From: Ancylostoma caninum | Taxonomy: Eukaryota > Nematoda > Chromadorea > Rhabditida > Ancylostomatidae | Direction of reading: 5' to 3' | DNA length: 64,000 bases | Assembly (NCBI GenBank): GCA_037903475.1 | Contig: JBAJFG010000034.1 | Coordinates: forward strand, 868,001-932,000 | Shown here: one piece after another, positions 37,060 to 47,103 of the stretch | Numbering within the stretch: position 1 is the stretch's first letter | How the letters are laid out: each line of letters opens with the position of its first letter | Notes under the pieces: generated by a model | What the model saw: only the letters and a program-made list of their open reading frames with translations | What the model was told of the DNA's origin: nothing | Database searches by the model: none | Position numbers and translations under genes: made by a program

Positions 37060-38285
37060 TTTGAGAGCGTCATGAAAAGGAAACAATATATATCGTTTCA
37101 AATTCAAACAATCAATGCAGACGGAGGAAAGACAACGGAATCGCGAATGCAATGATATAGAAATAAAATAAAGATATAAATTATAGGTATGTAAAAGTAT
37201 AAAATTATAAGCATATAAAAGTATATAAATTATAAGTCCCATCAATCCAGAGATCCTTTGGAAACAGCTTTGACATATAAGGAACGACTATTTGAGCTAA
37301 GAATGGATAGTCTACAAAAAAGAAGAGTAATTGGAGATCTTGTTTTTGCTTTCCAAATTTTGAAACTTAAAACTGGATTGAGGCCCAACAAATACTGGAT
37401 ATTTAGACCATCATATGGAAATTGAATAGGCTAACATTAGATCCCAAAACAAATACCTCAAAATATTGGTCTATTTTATTCAATTCCTTTTTTCTCAGGA
37501 CATCAAGGTGGTTACGCAAGCTTTCTGTGAATTTGCAGAAATTTACCCATGCCTTTCAGAGAACATTACGAAAAAACGATATTCTGAAGACATTAGGACT
37601 TTCTGAGCGCTAGCGATAATGAATTGGAAGTGATCATTTCTTTGAATGACTTTACATGTGTTTTCGTTCCTTTCCTGATTATGTCTCGTTCTCCTACCAT
37701 TTTTTCCCAATCTTGGTATGCGACGGATGGTGTTCTTCCTCTGGGTGGAAGTGTTGTATTAAATTACAACTTATACTACTTGCTGGACTTCATACGGAAC
37801 TTCACTACTATTAGCACGGTGCTATACTATTACCATGAGTTGCGACCACAAGTGGTAGCTGAAAGAGGGTTTTCCCCGCCGGGGTACGTATGGAATTAAG
37901 ACCTGACGCTGCGGTGCTTACCATTTCATTTCAGTCGCATGAGAGTGAACATGCTGGCCATTACATGGTACATTCCAGTATCTCACATCATGGTACGTCT
38001 AGGTATAATAACCAGTGCTTTTTCTCTGTAGCCGTTCAATTACACTGCCACTGTTGAAGATCCAGCATCTCTTACTTCAGATCATAAATCTACGTTCACG
38101 AGTGATAACACTACTGACCAGGCCTTACTCTTATAACATGAATACTCCACCACATCACCTTCTGGTTTGGTTTCTCTATCATATACTATGCTGTAGTACA
38201 CATATCACTATCTGCTCTATGATTTTTGACGGCACACTTCAAGTGTATAAAATAAATAAATAAATATAGATATAATATGGTAGAA
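37060..38285. other. No gene recognised
   Basis: Includes an AT-rich stretch (about 37150-37240, ATATAAATTATAAG-type units) and a plus-strand frame at 37624-37899 with no domain I know. Nothing else is supported. Confidence 0.35.
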
Positions 38286-38289
38286 TATG

Positions 38290-39175
38290 TTAGGTTGGTC
38301 CGAAAGTCTTGCACCAAATTACATACTTTTTTCGAAGAAAGTTAACTTTATTGTGAATAGATATCAACCAACAAAATAATTACCATCATGATCCACGAGG
38401 TATGGCCAACGTTTCACTCGAGCAACTGATCCTGAAGTCAAGAACACTGGCAGCTGCGAGTCGAACATTCTTGAAATCTCACTTTTCGGCTTAGTCTGAT
38501 CATTGAACTTTTCTCCTCGTGAATGCAGCTTCAGTGCTCCAAACAAGTGGTAGCCAGACGGGGTCAAGTCGGGAGAATAAGCCGGATGAGGTAGGACTTC
38601 CAACCTAATTCTGCAATTTTCTGGTAACTAAAATTTGCCATATGAGGTCGAGCGTTGTCATGAAGTTGAGCAATACGGTCAATTTTTCTGTGCTTCAGGC
38701 GAATAGCGACGAACAATTTTCTGTAATTGAGATCAGTAGACTGGCCCAAGTGTCAGCAGTTCAGCAGTTCTCGATGCACATTCTCTCGGAATTCCACCAA
38801 TAACACAGAATTCTCTCGTGCACTTCTTCTTTCGGCTGTTTTGGAGGAGGTTCGCCATGTAGAAGCCAACTTCTCTGTCGTGTATGGTTAACGTACAGCC
38901 CCCATCTCTCATCTCCAGTGATGAGTTGGCGGAGAACGTTCCTCCTGTGTGGACGCATCAGCAAAGTCTGACACCCACTCACTCTTTCATGGCACTCATT
39001 GTGTGCGGGACACAAGCCGACATCAGTTTTCTGCAACGCTTGGAGTTGTCCGACGATTGTTGTGCGGCTGCAACAGGTGTGTTCTACAGTTCACATGTAG
39101 TGGCATTCTAATTCAAAGCTATAAAATTTTGGATCATAAAAGATATGTTGCTCCAAAACTTTCGGACCAACCCAA
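38290..39175 (-). mobile_element. mariner transposon, N-terminally truncated and frameshifted
   Basis: The terminal repeats pair: TTAGGTTGGTCCGAAAGT on the left and TTGGGTTGGTCCGAAAGT (reverse complement) on the right, with a TA outside the right end. The minus strand encodes the catalytic part of a mariner transposase: LITGDERWGLYVN (first Asp), LHDNARPHMANF (second Asp), HPAYSPDLTPSGYHLF (third Asp). The D,D34D residues survive, but the frame is broken between these segments and the DNA-binding half is missing. At 886 bp it is shorter than a full mariner (about 1.3 kb). This TIR type is like mariners reported from hookworms. Confidence 0.88.
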
Positions 39176-39950
39176 TAGATTTAAGAAAAAGGCCTGAAAG
39201 CCCAATTGGATCGACGTCGATCATCGGCATTCATTTGAGATAGTAATGCGCTCTTTCACCATAACTAGTGTGCTGACTGAATCGATATTAATAGAATAAT
39301 CAGAGCAAAAATATCTGAACATTTGATATAACGATTGCTCCTTTATTTGGTTCTTTGAAAACTCGACACTCCCAGGATGTTTGTTTATTTGGGTATACGA
39401 TGGAGAAAAAAATTGAAACGCTAGACTCGAGTAGGCAAAGCGGTTGCATCCTGGACATGGTTATTTCACAGAGCACTGCTCTAACATAGGTGTTTATTTT
39501 TATTTTCATAACCCCACGAAGCACAGTTTCTGAAGCAACCTCGACGCTCCCTCTCTAATAGGCTCTTCCTTGAAGTATTAATGCTTGCTAGTTTTCTCAA
39601 TCCCAAAGAATGTAGAAGTCGCAGTTCACTCCAACAGCATGGCCCAATTTGGGAAATTTTCCTCATGTCAGCGTGGGATACGAAGAATAAGAGAAATTTG
39701 CTCGAGATTTCCCACCTGAGTAGATGCGCAATGAATCGCTCATTCGGATGGGCGATTCATGATTAGAGAGAGGCTCCATAACATATTACTAGCTAAAATG
39801 TAAAAAAGGAGCGCGCATTTTATGAATGTTTGAAGGAAAGTGTAGTCGTTTTTTTTTTGAGAGACGCGCCGACCTTTCCTCGAGTTTCTCGCTCATCACA
39901 TAATTTTTTTTGTGTGGATAACTAGCACACATGTCAGTTTGCATAGCGAC
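39176..39950. other. No gene recognised
   Basis: Spacer between the mariner and the 3' end of the protease pseudogene. Nothing supportable seen. Confidence 0.35.
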
Positions 39951-40057
39951 GCCTTTATTCGGCTGCAGCCGAAAAGAACACGGTTAGTCGTCACTGGAAC
40001 TGACTTCTTCTTCATGCCCTAGACCATTCCACTTTCATCCACAACCCAAACTTTGAT

Positions 40058-41932
40058 TCATATGGGGATTTCGTAAAGTGGGCAAACACCTGAATTTGTA
40101 GGAATTATGTTCTCACTATGAAATTAGAAGTAACTGTGCGTGTCTAGCAAATCACCTGTAATGTAGCAAATCCAATGATGATGGTGCACATCAGTGAAGA
40201 AAGTATAAGCAAACTCATTCGCTGAAACAAACGAATCTGAAATTCTGAGCGCTTTGCAAATAAGGAATGAATACATCCTCGCAAATTACGCTAATAATCA
40301 CGTTTTCAAATATGTGAACCACTTAAAGAATTCTGAATTCTACTAGATGCAGTAGGTAAGGTAAGTTCACATGATTTGCGTGGGTTTTCGAAATATTTGG
40401 GAGGAATTCTCATCGCCAGCATTGCTCTGTTCTCCAGTGATCAACCCTCCTTGCGCAAGCTGTAATAGCTGTACTCGTACCCTCAAAAGTGTTAGCGAGG
40501 CTGCAATTAGTATTCCCTCCCAATGTGATTTCGAACACTACAAAAGATGAAGCATTGAATGCCGTTTATGTAGGTTCTTCGTTAACCCATTCTCTTTCTT
40601 TATTTACTTGCATTGCATTTCTATATATAGCTCAAAAAAAAAAAGAAAAAAACTTACAGAGCAAGTTGTTCTCAGCTTATCTATTGTATAAATTCTTCTG
40701 TATCGCTGTGAGATTTACTTCCTGCAAACCACGGTCGTACTTGTCGGGTCGATTCCTCGCTGAAATAGGAGAGAAGAACTGACTCACATTCTATGAAAAA
40801 ATATTCCTACATGGTAAAGTCTCGAAGAGATTGAATGTGCAGCGCGGCGGCGAGAAGTACACGATTGGTGGTTGGATCCTCAGTCCTCCCCCCCCCCTTT
40901 TTTTCGCCCCTCATACCCCTCATAATGCCACAAAGACTGTGCAAAACCAACATCTTCATCGCAGGACTGGCTGGCACCCATAGCCGACATGGTGTTCACC
41001 CCGCTCCTTCGAAGAATTCGTGAAAACATGTCAAACTATACGTAGGAGTGTCCGGGTAAGTCTAGTTATCTAGCAATGTGACCTCTTTTTTCGTTCGAGT
41101 TTGAGCTTGCAGTCACACCGACATCTCCCGATTTGTTGAACCCTATTCCGTATTTTGCAAGCGGTTTCGGATTAAAAGAAAGAGTTTGAAAAAATTCTTT
41201 CTTGCGTAAATTTATGCTAAGAGGAGCTTGAACGCTAGATGTGAACGTTCCTCTTGATGCCCCCTATATTAATGCAAGGTAACGCAAAAAAAAAGACTTC
41301 AATTTTACCGTACATATGCAGGACTTTTATCCCCAGAAGTTCTTGAACCGATAAAATCATCGCTTTTACCGGATAATATGGGCTGAGCATTGGATTACAT
41401 CTGTAAGAAACTTTTTACTTTTTATGGTAAAAAAAAACTAGCAGAACTTCCGTTTTAACTTTCTTCTTATTACTCAACTTGCACTTCTGCATTTGTTGAA
41501 AATTTGTCAGCCCTCACAAATAAAGTACTTTCGACCTTTGTGGAATTCAGCAGAGGTTACGGGAAAATTTGGACTGCAAAAGCCTATGCAAGAAGAGATA
41601 AGACTCCATGAGGGTCCAACAGCAGCAAGTAAAGTCATCAAGTTTCTTCAGAGATGATCCCGCTTGCTGGGAAGTTCGCTCCAACATCCCGCTTCTACTT
41701 CAAAGAGTTCGAAGAGAAGAAACAGGTAATGATTGAGAGTAGTTTTTTTTTTAAATTCCTGTGCACTGCATATTTTAAGTGAGATTTCGTTCTGATGTGG
41801 TGAATTTTTCTGCATCTTCCTTTTGGACCGTTTGACAAGGAGTGGTGGTGTACAAGAAGAACTCCAATGGAAAATAAGGCAATGCGAGATGAACGGAGGA
41901 TGATGCGCATGTTTCTCCGCTATGGCTTTATA
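40058..41932 (-). pseudogene. Protease pseudogene, catalytic exons deleted
   Basis: The promoter TATA (41927-41932) and the 5' conserved block are present, followed directly by the late exons. The GLQEVNLTAI exon (about 40768-40660) has a frameshift and stop. The next exon has lost its first part, including the GDSGGP codons (TTCGAACAC joins TACAAAAG near 40540). The ...WICYIT exon has become DVHHHHWICYIT. The final exon is GVCPLYEIPI and a stop at 40058-40060. No His or Asp exon exists, so it cannot make a protease. Confidence 0.8.
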
Positions 41933-42069
41933 CGTATTTTCACCCATGACGAATTTTTAATATTTCTTCAGTCTTCTCGGGTTCTTGGCATTAGTAGAAT
42001 TCTAATGGTAAGAATTTAGCTTCAATATGGAGCTGATTCACTTTAGATGAGGTAGAGCTATGACAGCCC

Positions 42070-43580
42070 ATGGAATTCTTTGAGGTCATTTGGAATGAAT
42101 CAATCTCAAATTGAAGTTTTACTCTTTCCAGTAGCGCTTCCACAACGCGTGGAAACCGAAAAGATTGAAGGCATATTAAAAATCGTCATGGATGGCGCAA
42201 TAGAAACTCCAGCGAAAGAGAAAAACATGCTCTTCATCGTGCGATCATCTTTGCTGTTCTTCCTTCCACAAATGTCCGTCTCACATAGAAATTGCCATAT
42301 TTCATGGCAGCTGCGACTTCTATCAGCATTCTTGAACGATTTCAGAAAGTTTTCATCCTTCTCACAGAATCGTCGTGCTATTCGAATCTCCGAATTGCAT
42401 TGTGGGAACCTTTGCGGTTTATTTGAAGAAGTTGCAGTATACCTGAGCGGAGCGCGGACAGATAAATTCCAGGTACATATTTGATCCGGCTTAGGAAATA
42501 TTAACACACGCTTATACCACTCTGCAGTAACGCTGTTGTAGTAAGTTCTCAAGATCATATTGCTCTCAAAATAATGTTCTTCACATATTTAGTCAGTGCA
42601 AAACTGTCAAGGTTTCAATTTAACGTTGGCGGGGCCAGTCAATCAGATAAACGGCAAATCGCCGGCGACCGGTAGCCTTCCGCTCTCCCCTATAAACCCC
42701 ACGTCTCCTTTTTGGATGATGTATGACTTCATTCATAATAGCAGTAACAAAATATATTACTATAATTAGTCTTTTGATTTGTCGATCTGAGAGATCGACA
42801 AATCAAAAGATGTAGATGTAGATCTCAGGCGGTAAAATTCAAGTGGAGACAAATAAATCCTTGGCTCCTAGAAGATAAAAATGAAATAAAAAAATAAATA
42901 GAATAAATGAATCCCTCTAGATCCTTGACAAAGCTCACACTTACATGCCTGATTTTACTGTGTTCGCGTTCTTAAATCCCTCGGAAAGAACAAGTATTGA
43001 ACTCTTGCAGAAATACATGTCTACCATGGATAATTTCAAAGAAGAAGGCAAACAATGTTGCTTTAATGCTCATTTCAAAAATTACCTGATCTTTATTCAA
43101 TTATTAGTTCAGCATTATGGATTCCACGGTAGGACCATTAATGAAGTCCTTTATTTGCTTAAATCTCAACAAACTGGGATTGGAAGCAGTAATTGTTCTG
43201 AAGCAGCAACGACGTCAGCATTGGGCTCACACAATCCTGGACGTATCCTTGGATGAAGGCTGAGATCCAAGCAATCTTCATAGGAGTATATTCGACCATA
43301 TGAACGTTTCTTTAAGATACTGGTAATCAATTAATTCCATCTATTGCTTGTAATCCAACACTTGACATTGTCGTGCTACTCTGGATGCATCCAAGAAATT
43401 TTTTATCAAATAAAAATAATGAATTAGAACGCAACAAAACATTGGCAAGATGTCTTATACAGCGGCAAAACATTTATAAGCTTAAAAAACAAAAAAAGCT
43501 GGGCAAAACGCTCCAGTTTGAGTTCATCGTAGAAGAGTACACGTTCATCGATCACTCACTATCCGATCAATCACAATCGT
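42070..43580. other. No gene recognised; 3' flank of FKBP and upstream flank of the pseudogene
   Basis: About 42070-42260 is duplicated promoter flank shared with protease gene 1. Overlapping frames on both strands at 42080-42558 and a 103-codon plus frame at 42945-43256 have reasonable composition but no domain or splice support. A perfect hairpin lies at 42770-42810. Confidence 0.4.
42770..42810. repeat. Perfect 19-bp inverted repeat, 3-nt loop
   Basis: TCTTTTGATTTGTCGATCT, then GAG, then its exact complement AGATCGACAAATCAAAAGA. There is no T-run, and it lies about 770 bp downstream of the FKBP stop. Function unknown. Confidence 0.9.
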
Positions 43581-46500
43581 TCACAATTCGTCTTTTTTAA
43601 TCAGTTTTTCGAGTGTGATATCGAAGTAGAGGCGGGCTTTTCCAGGGATCTGTGGTGGCCTGCCCTCATCACCGTATCCTGAAATTCACGGAATTGCGTT
43701 TACATACTATTTCTTCCGTCAAAATAGCACTTATGAATAATCTCACCAAAGTCCGAGGGGATGATAACCTTGCGGCGTTCACCCTCGCACATTCCTGTCA
43801 TCGCGATGTCCATTCCCTTGATGACTTGCTGAAGCAGAAGCTTTTCATAATTCCAGCGAAAAAAAATGGGAAAATATCAAGAAATGAGAGAATGCCTACT
43901 CCTCTATTCAGCTGGAAGATGAATGGAGCGTTACGGGAGAACGACGAGTCAACAAATGTGCCATCCTCAAGGTGCAGAACGTACTGCTGGTGAATGGTGT
44001 CGCCAGCCTCTGACTTGCGGCATTTATCTTCATCGATTTTGTGAGTAACCTGAAAATATCCACAATAGATCACGTAGTACTATAAATATATTCAAAGTAA
44101 GATGGAATTTAGGTTGAATTGGGAGGAGACTAGCCGCCATGGTGATTGGCTGGTTTCTGGGCTGTGATTGGCTCGTGAAAGGGGATAGCACAGAAGTGAG
44201 AAAAATTCGCAGCTCATTTCGCGCTGGGAATATACCCCAGATTTCCGCCTGGGTATTTAACGGCAGGGAGTCTATGAAAGAAACGAAAAAAAGTATCCGT
44301 TTGGCGACATGTCAAAGGCTGAACCAAGGAGGCAAGGTGTCAGAAGTGTAAAAATGGCATCATTTTACCGGTATTCATAAGGTTGTTAACTCATCTATCC
44401 ATTTATTCTTTTATTTAGCAACATTCAAAGTTGCTCTATGTAGAAAAAAACTAATAGGTCATACCCGGAAGTAAGGATGCCCCATCCTGAAGACATTCTC
44501 AAGGCAGGGTAAAAGGTCCCAACGGGCGATAATCGTAAATTTTTGCCTATTCTAAACTACAAGGCCAAAGGGAGCATCCGATTTCTCTTACTCTCTAGTT
44601 TCCTCTCTACACCATAGCCAGAATGCCTAATTTCATATCACTTTCTGGAATCTCCAGGATGACAACGATTTTGTAATTGAGAACTGACGAACCTCGATCG
44701 TGATACCCTCCTTGGTCTCCCACTTCTCGCCAGGTACAGCTCTGAATAGGTCGACTAGCTGGACTGTGTAATAGAGTGTCTGGTCCTTTTCGATGCTGTC
44801 CCTGTAAAACAACAGGGTTTGACCTGGCACGTAGTGTAACACCTCGCAGCGAATCTTCAACAAAAATTAGTCAGCACTGTTTACTCCTTAGGAGGTTCAG
44901 GATTTTATTAGAAAAATAGTTCAACTTGCATAGTCTAGTACAATGTGCATAGTCTTTTTCGCTGCACCGGTCTTCTCGTATTCTGAACTTGACTTGTAGT
45001 TTCGGCTGAAGCGAAGTAAAAACCGTCGTTCAGAAACGCAAGATAAGAACGTGCGCTACTAAATTATCTTTGCCTGTATTCTCTACTACGTACTTGAAAT
45101 GAACTAATACTTCTGCTCCTGAGATAGAAGTAAAAATTCACTTGCCGAAGAAATCTGAGTTAGTTTTAGCCCCGAGTTGGCTGGAAGAACGTGTGCCTTA
45201 CTGAAGATGAAGTCTATGGAAAGTTGAAAAAAAATGTAAGAAAAGTGATAATCAGAATTCTTCTACAGTATTTCATTCATTTATACATCTCTGTTGTGCT
45301 TGCAGATACATAATACATAGCTATCTTTAGATATAGCACCTACAGTACTTAGAGGACTAGCCCACACCCATAGGAAGGTATTAGGTTGGTTCGGAAGTCT
45401 TGCATCGAATATCAATGAACAAAATAACCACCATCATGATCCACGAGGTACGGCCAACTCTGCACTAGAACATCAGCTTCATAAGTCAAGAACTCTGGCA
45501 GCTCCGAGTCGAAGAAGCTTGAAATCTCACTTTTCGGTTTGGTCCATTCATCAAATTTCTTTTCTGGTAGGTGCAGCTTCAGGACTCCCAGCAAGTGTTA
45601 CTCAGATGGGGATAAGTTAGGAGAATAAGCAGGGTGTGGTAGAACATCCCAACATAGTTCGGCAATTTTCTGGAAAGTAAGCTTTCCCACTTGAGGTCGG
45701 ACGACACCATGAAGCAGAGCAAAATGCTCAATTTTTCTGTGCTTTAGGCGAATAGCGTCCGCCAGTTCTTGTAGTTGAGAAGGTTTTAGTTGAATGGTCA
45801 CGGTATACACAAGCGGCAGCAGTTCCCAGTACAGCATTCTCTCGTAATACCACCAACAACAGGGTGGCGGTCAAGACGCACGCCGCGACGCGACCGCGCC
45901 GAACGTGTATGCTTTCAAGTTCAGGTTGTTTCTTCAAATTCGAAACATTAAATGACATTGGTGGCCACCTAGTCAAGTTTGTGGGTTCCGATAATACACA
46001 TCTGTCCCACTCAAGCTTAGAAAAGTTGTCCATATCCACGCAGAACGGCTCATATCCTCGAAAGCTACAGCCGCGACGCGCACATGAATCGACCAATCAC
46101 AGCGCAGCAGCGTACCTCTTGTCACGTAGCCAACTTTTCTCTCGTGCATGGTTAACATACAGCACCCAATTCTCATCTCCAGTAATAAGTTGACGAAGAA
46201 CGCAGCGTCCTTCTGTGTGGACGCAGTAGCAAAGAGTAGCACACATTTACTGTTTCAAGGCGGTCAATTCGTGCAGGATCCAAGCAGTCATCAGTTTTTT
46301 ATAACCCAGCGCTTGGCGATGTCTGGTGATTATTGTACGGCACTAGCGAGGTGTATTCTACGTTCACATGTAGTGGCATTCTGATTCGAAGTCTATAAAA
46401 TTCTAAAAAAAACTTGGTGCAGAACTTCCGGACCAACCTACATAATATGCTACGTAGTTGCCGGTTGTTTACTGTTTAGAATCGCATATGCATCAAACAT

Positions 46501-47088
46501 TTTTAGACGACTACTGCATAAATTTGGCACTTCTTGGTCTATCACTCCATATTCGAAAGGCGAGCTGACCAGTGCGGTGAAATTGACTATACCTTTCACG
46601 TCCGCTGCTACCAAAGCCTAGATGACCTGGGATTACGACTTTTCGTTTCTCGCCAATGCACATTCCAGTCATGGCACGGTCCATTCCGGCGATGACTTGT
46701 CCTTTTCCGAGGGTGAATGTGTATCTGAAACAGGAATTTGTCCAGAACACATGTAAATTGTACTTACATAATTGGGCAGAGCCCCTACTGAAATATTTTT
46801 AAAAACCTACGGTTTCTTTCCGAAATTGCTTCCAATTTCCTTGCCATCCTTGTCGCTCAGCTTGTAGAACTGCTCGACAATATCACCCTCTTGTGAAACG
46901 ATTGTGCATTTCTCCTTCTTGATCGGCTTGATTATTTTAACCTCCAGGCCATCGTCGTCCTTGAAAAGAACAAATTCATATGTAGAACACTTCGTATTAT
47001 TTTACACGGTACCGACCTTCCAGGATAGTTTCTGCTCCTCTCCGAAGACCAAACTGGTCGCGACAAGTAGAGAGACCACGATGAACAT
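43581..47088 (-). CDS. ER-resident two-domain FKBP peptidyl-prolyl isomerase, KDEL C terminus
   Basis: Seven exons, minus strand: 47088-47017, 46959-46811, 46724-46593, 44801-44693, 44049-43900, 43828-43747 and 43678-43581. The total is 792 nt, 263 residues, in phase. A clear signal peptide ([16 protein letters not shown]) is followed by FKBP domain 1 ([53 protein letters not shown]) and domain 2 ([53 protein letters not shown]). It ends KKDEL, an ER-retrieval signal. The family catalyses prolyl cis-trans isomerisation in the secretory pathway; the ER nematode members assist collagen and cuticle folding. The Phe-Asp active-site pair is kept only in domain 2 (FVD); domain 1 has EIG. The Trp of cytosolic FKBPs is Met in both. 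The 1.8-kb intron holds a dead mariner. Closest C. elegans relatives are probably the ER fkb genes; which one is undecided. Confidence 0.9.
45381..46441 (-). mobile_element. mariner transposon, dead, carrying a nested insertion
   Basis: The left end TTAGGTTGGTTCGGAAGT follows a TA (45379-45380); the right end, reverse complement, is TAGGTTGGTCCGGAAGTTC. The minus strand keeps [14 protein letters not shown] and [17 protein letters not shown]. The second catalytic Asp is lost (LLHGVVRPQ for LLHDNARPH) and the third is Asn (SPNL). It is the same family as the copy at 38.3 kb. A GC-rich repeat replaces the middle, and the whole sits in the largest FKBP intron. Confidence 0.85.
45857..46124 (-). 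repeat. GC-rich dispersed repeat nested in the mariner
   Basis: About 270 bp, homologous in reverse orientation to 58254-58520. Shared blocks include GACCAATCACAGC...GCGTACCTCTTGTCAC, GCCGCGACGCG and CAAGTTCAGG. The flanking mariner sequence is interrupted exactly here compared with the 38.3-kb copy, so it is an insertion that replaced or deleted part of the transposase. Confidence 0.75.
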
Positions 47089-47090
47089 GG

Positions 47091-47103
47091 CTAAAGAAGA
47101 TAG
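47091..47103 (-). other. Probable SL trans-splice acceptor of the FKBP gene
   Basis: TATCTTCTTTAG lies on the minus strand, ending two bases before the FKBP ATG. A pyrimidine-rich AG acceptor with almost no 5' UTR is the usual site for spliced-leader addition in nematodes. Confidence 0.55.

Noticed and set aside
42080..42558. Overlapping long open frames on both strands (134 and 150 codons), the minus one with several cysteines
   Set aside because: No domain is recognisable, no splice-site support, and part of the region is duplicated promoter flank shared with protease gene 1.
42945..43256. 103-codon plus-strand open frame
   Set aside because: Composition is plausible, but I recognise no family and see no convincing splice sites or neighbouring exons.
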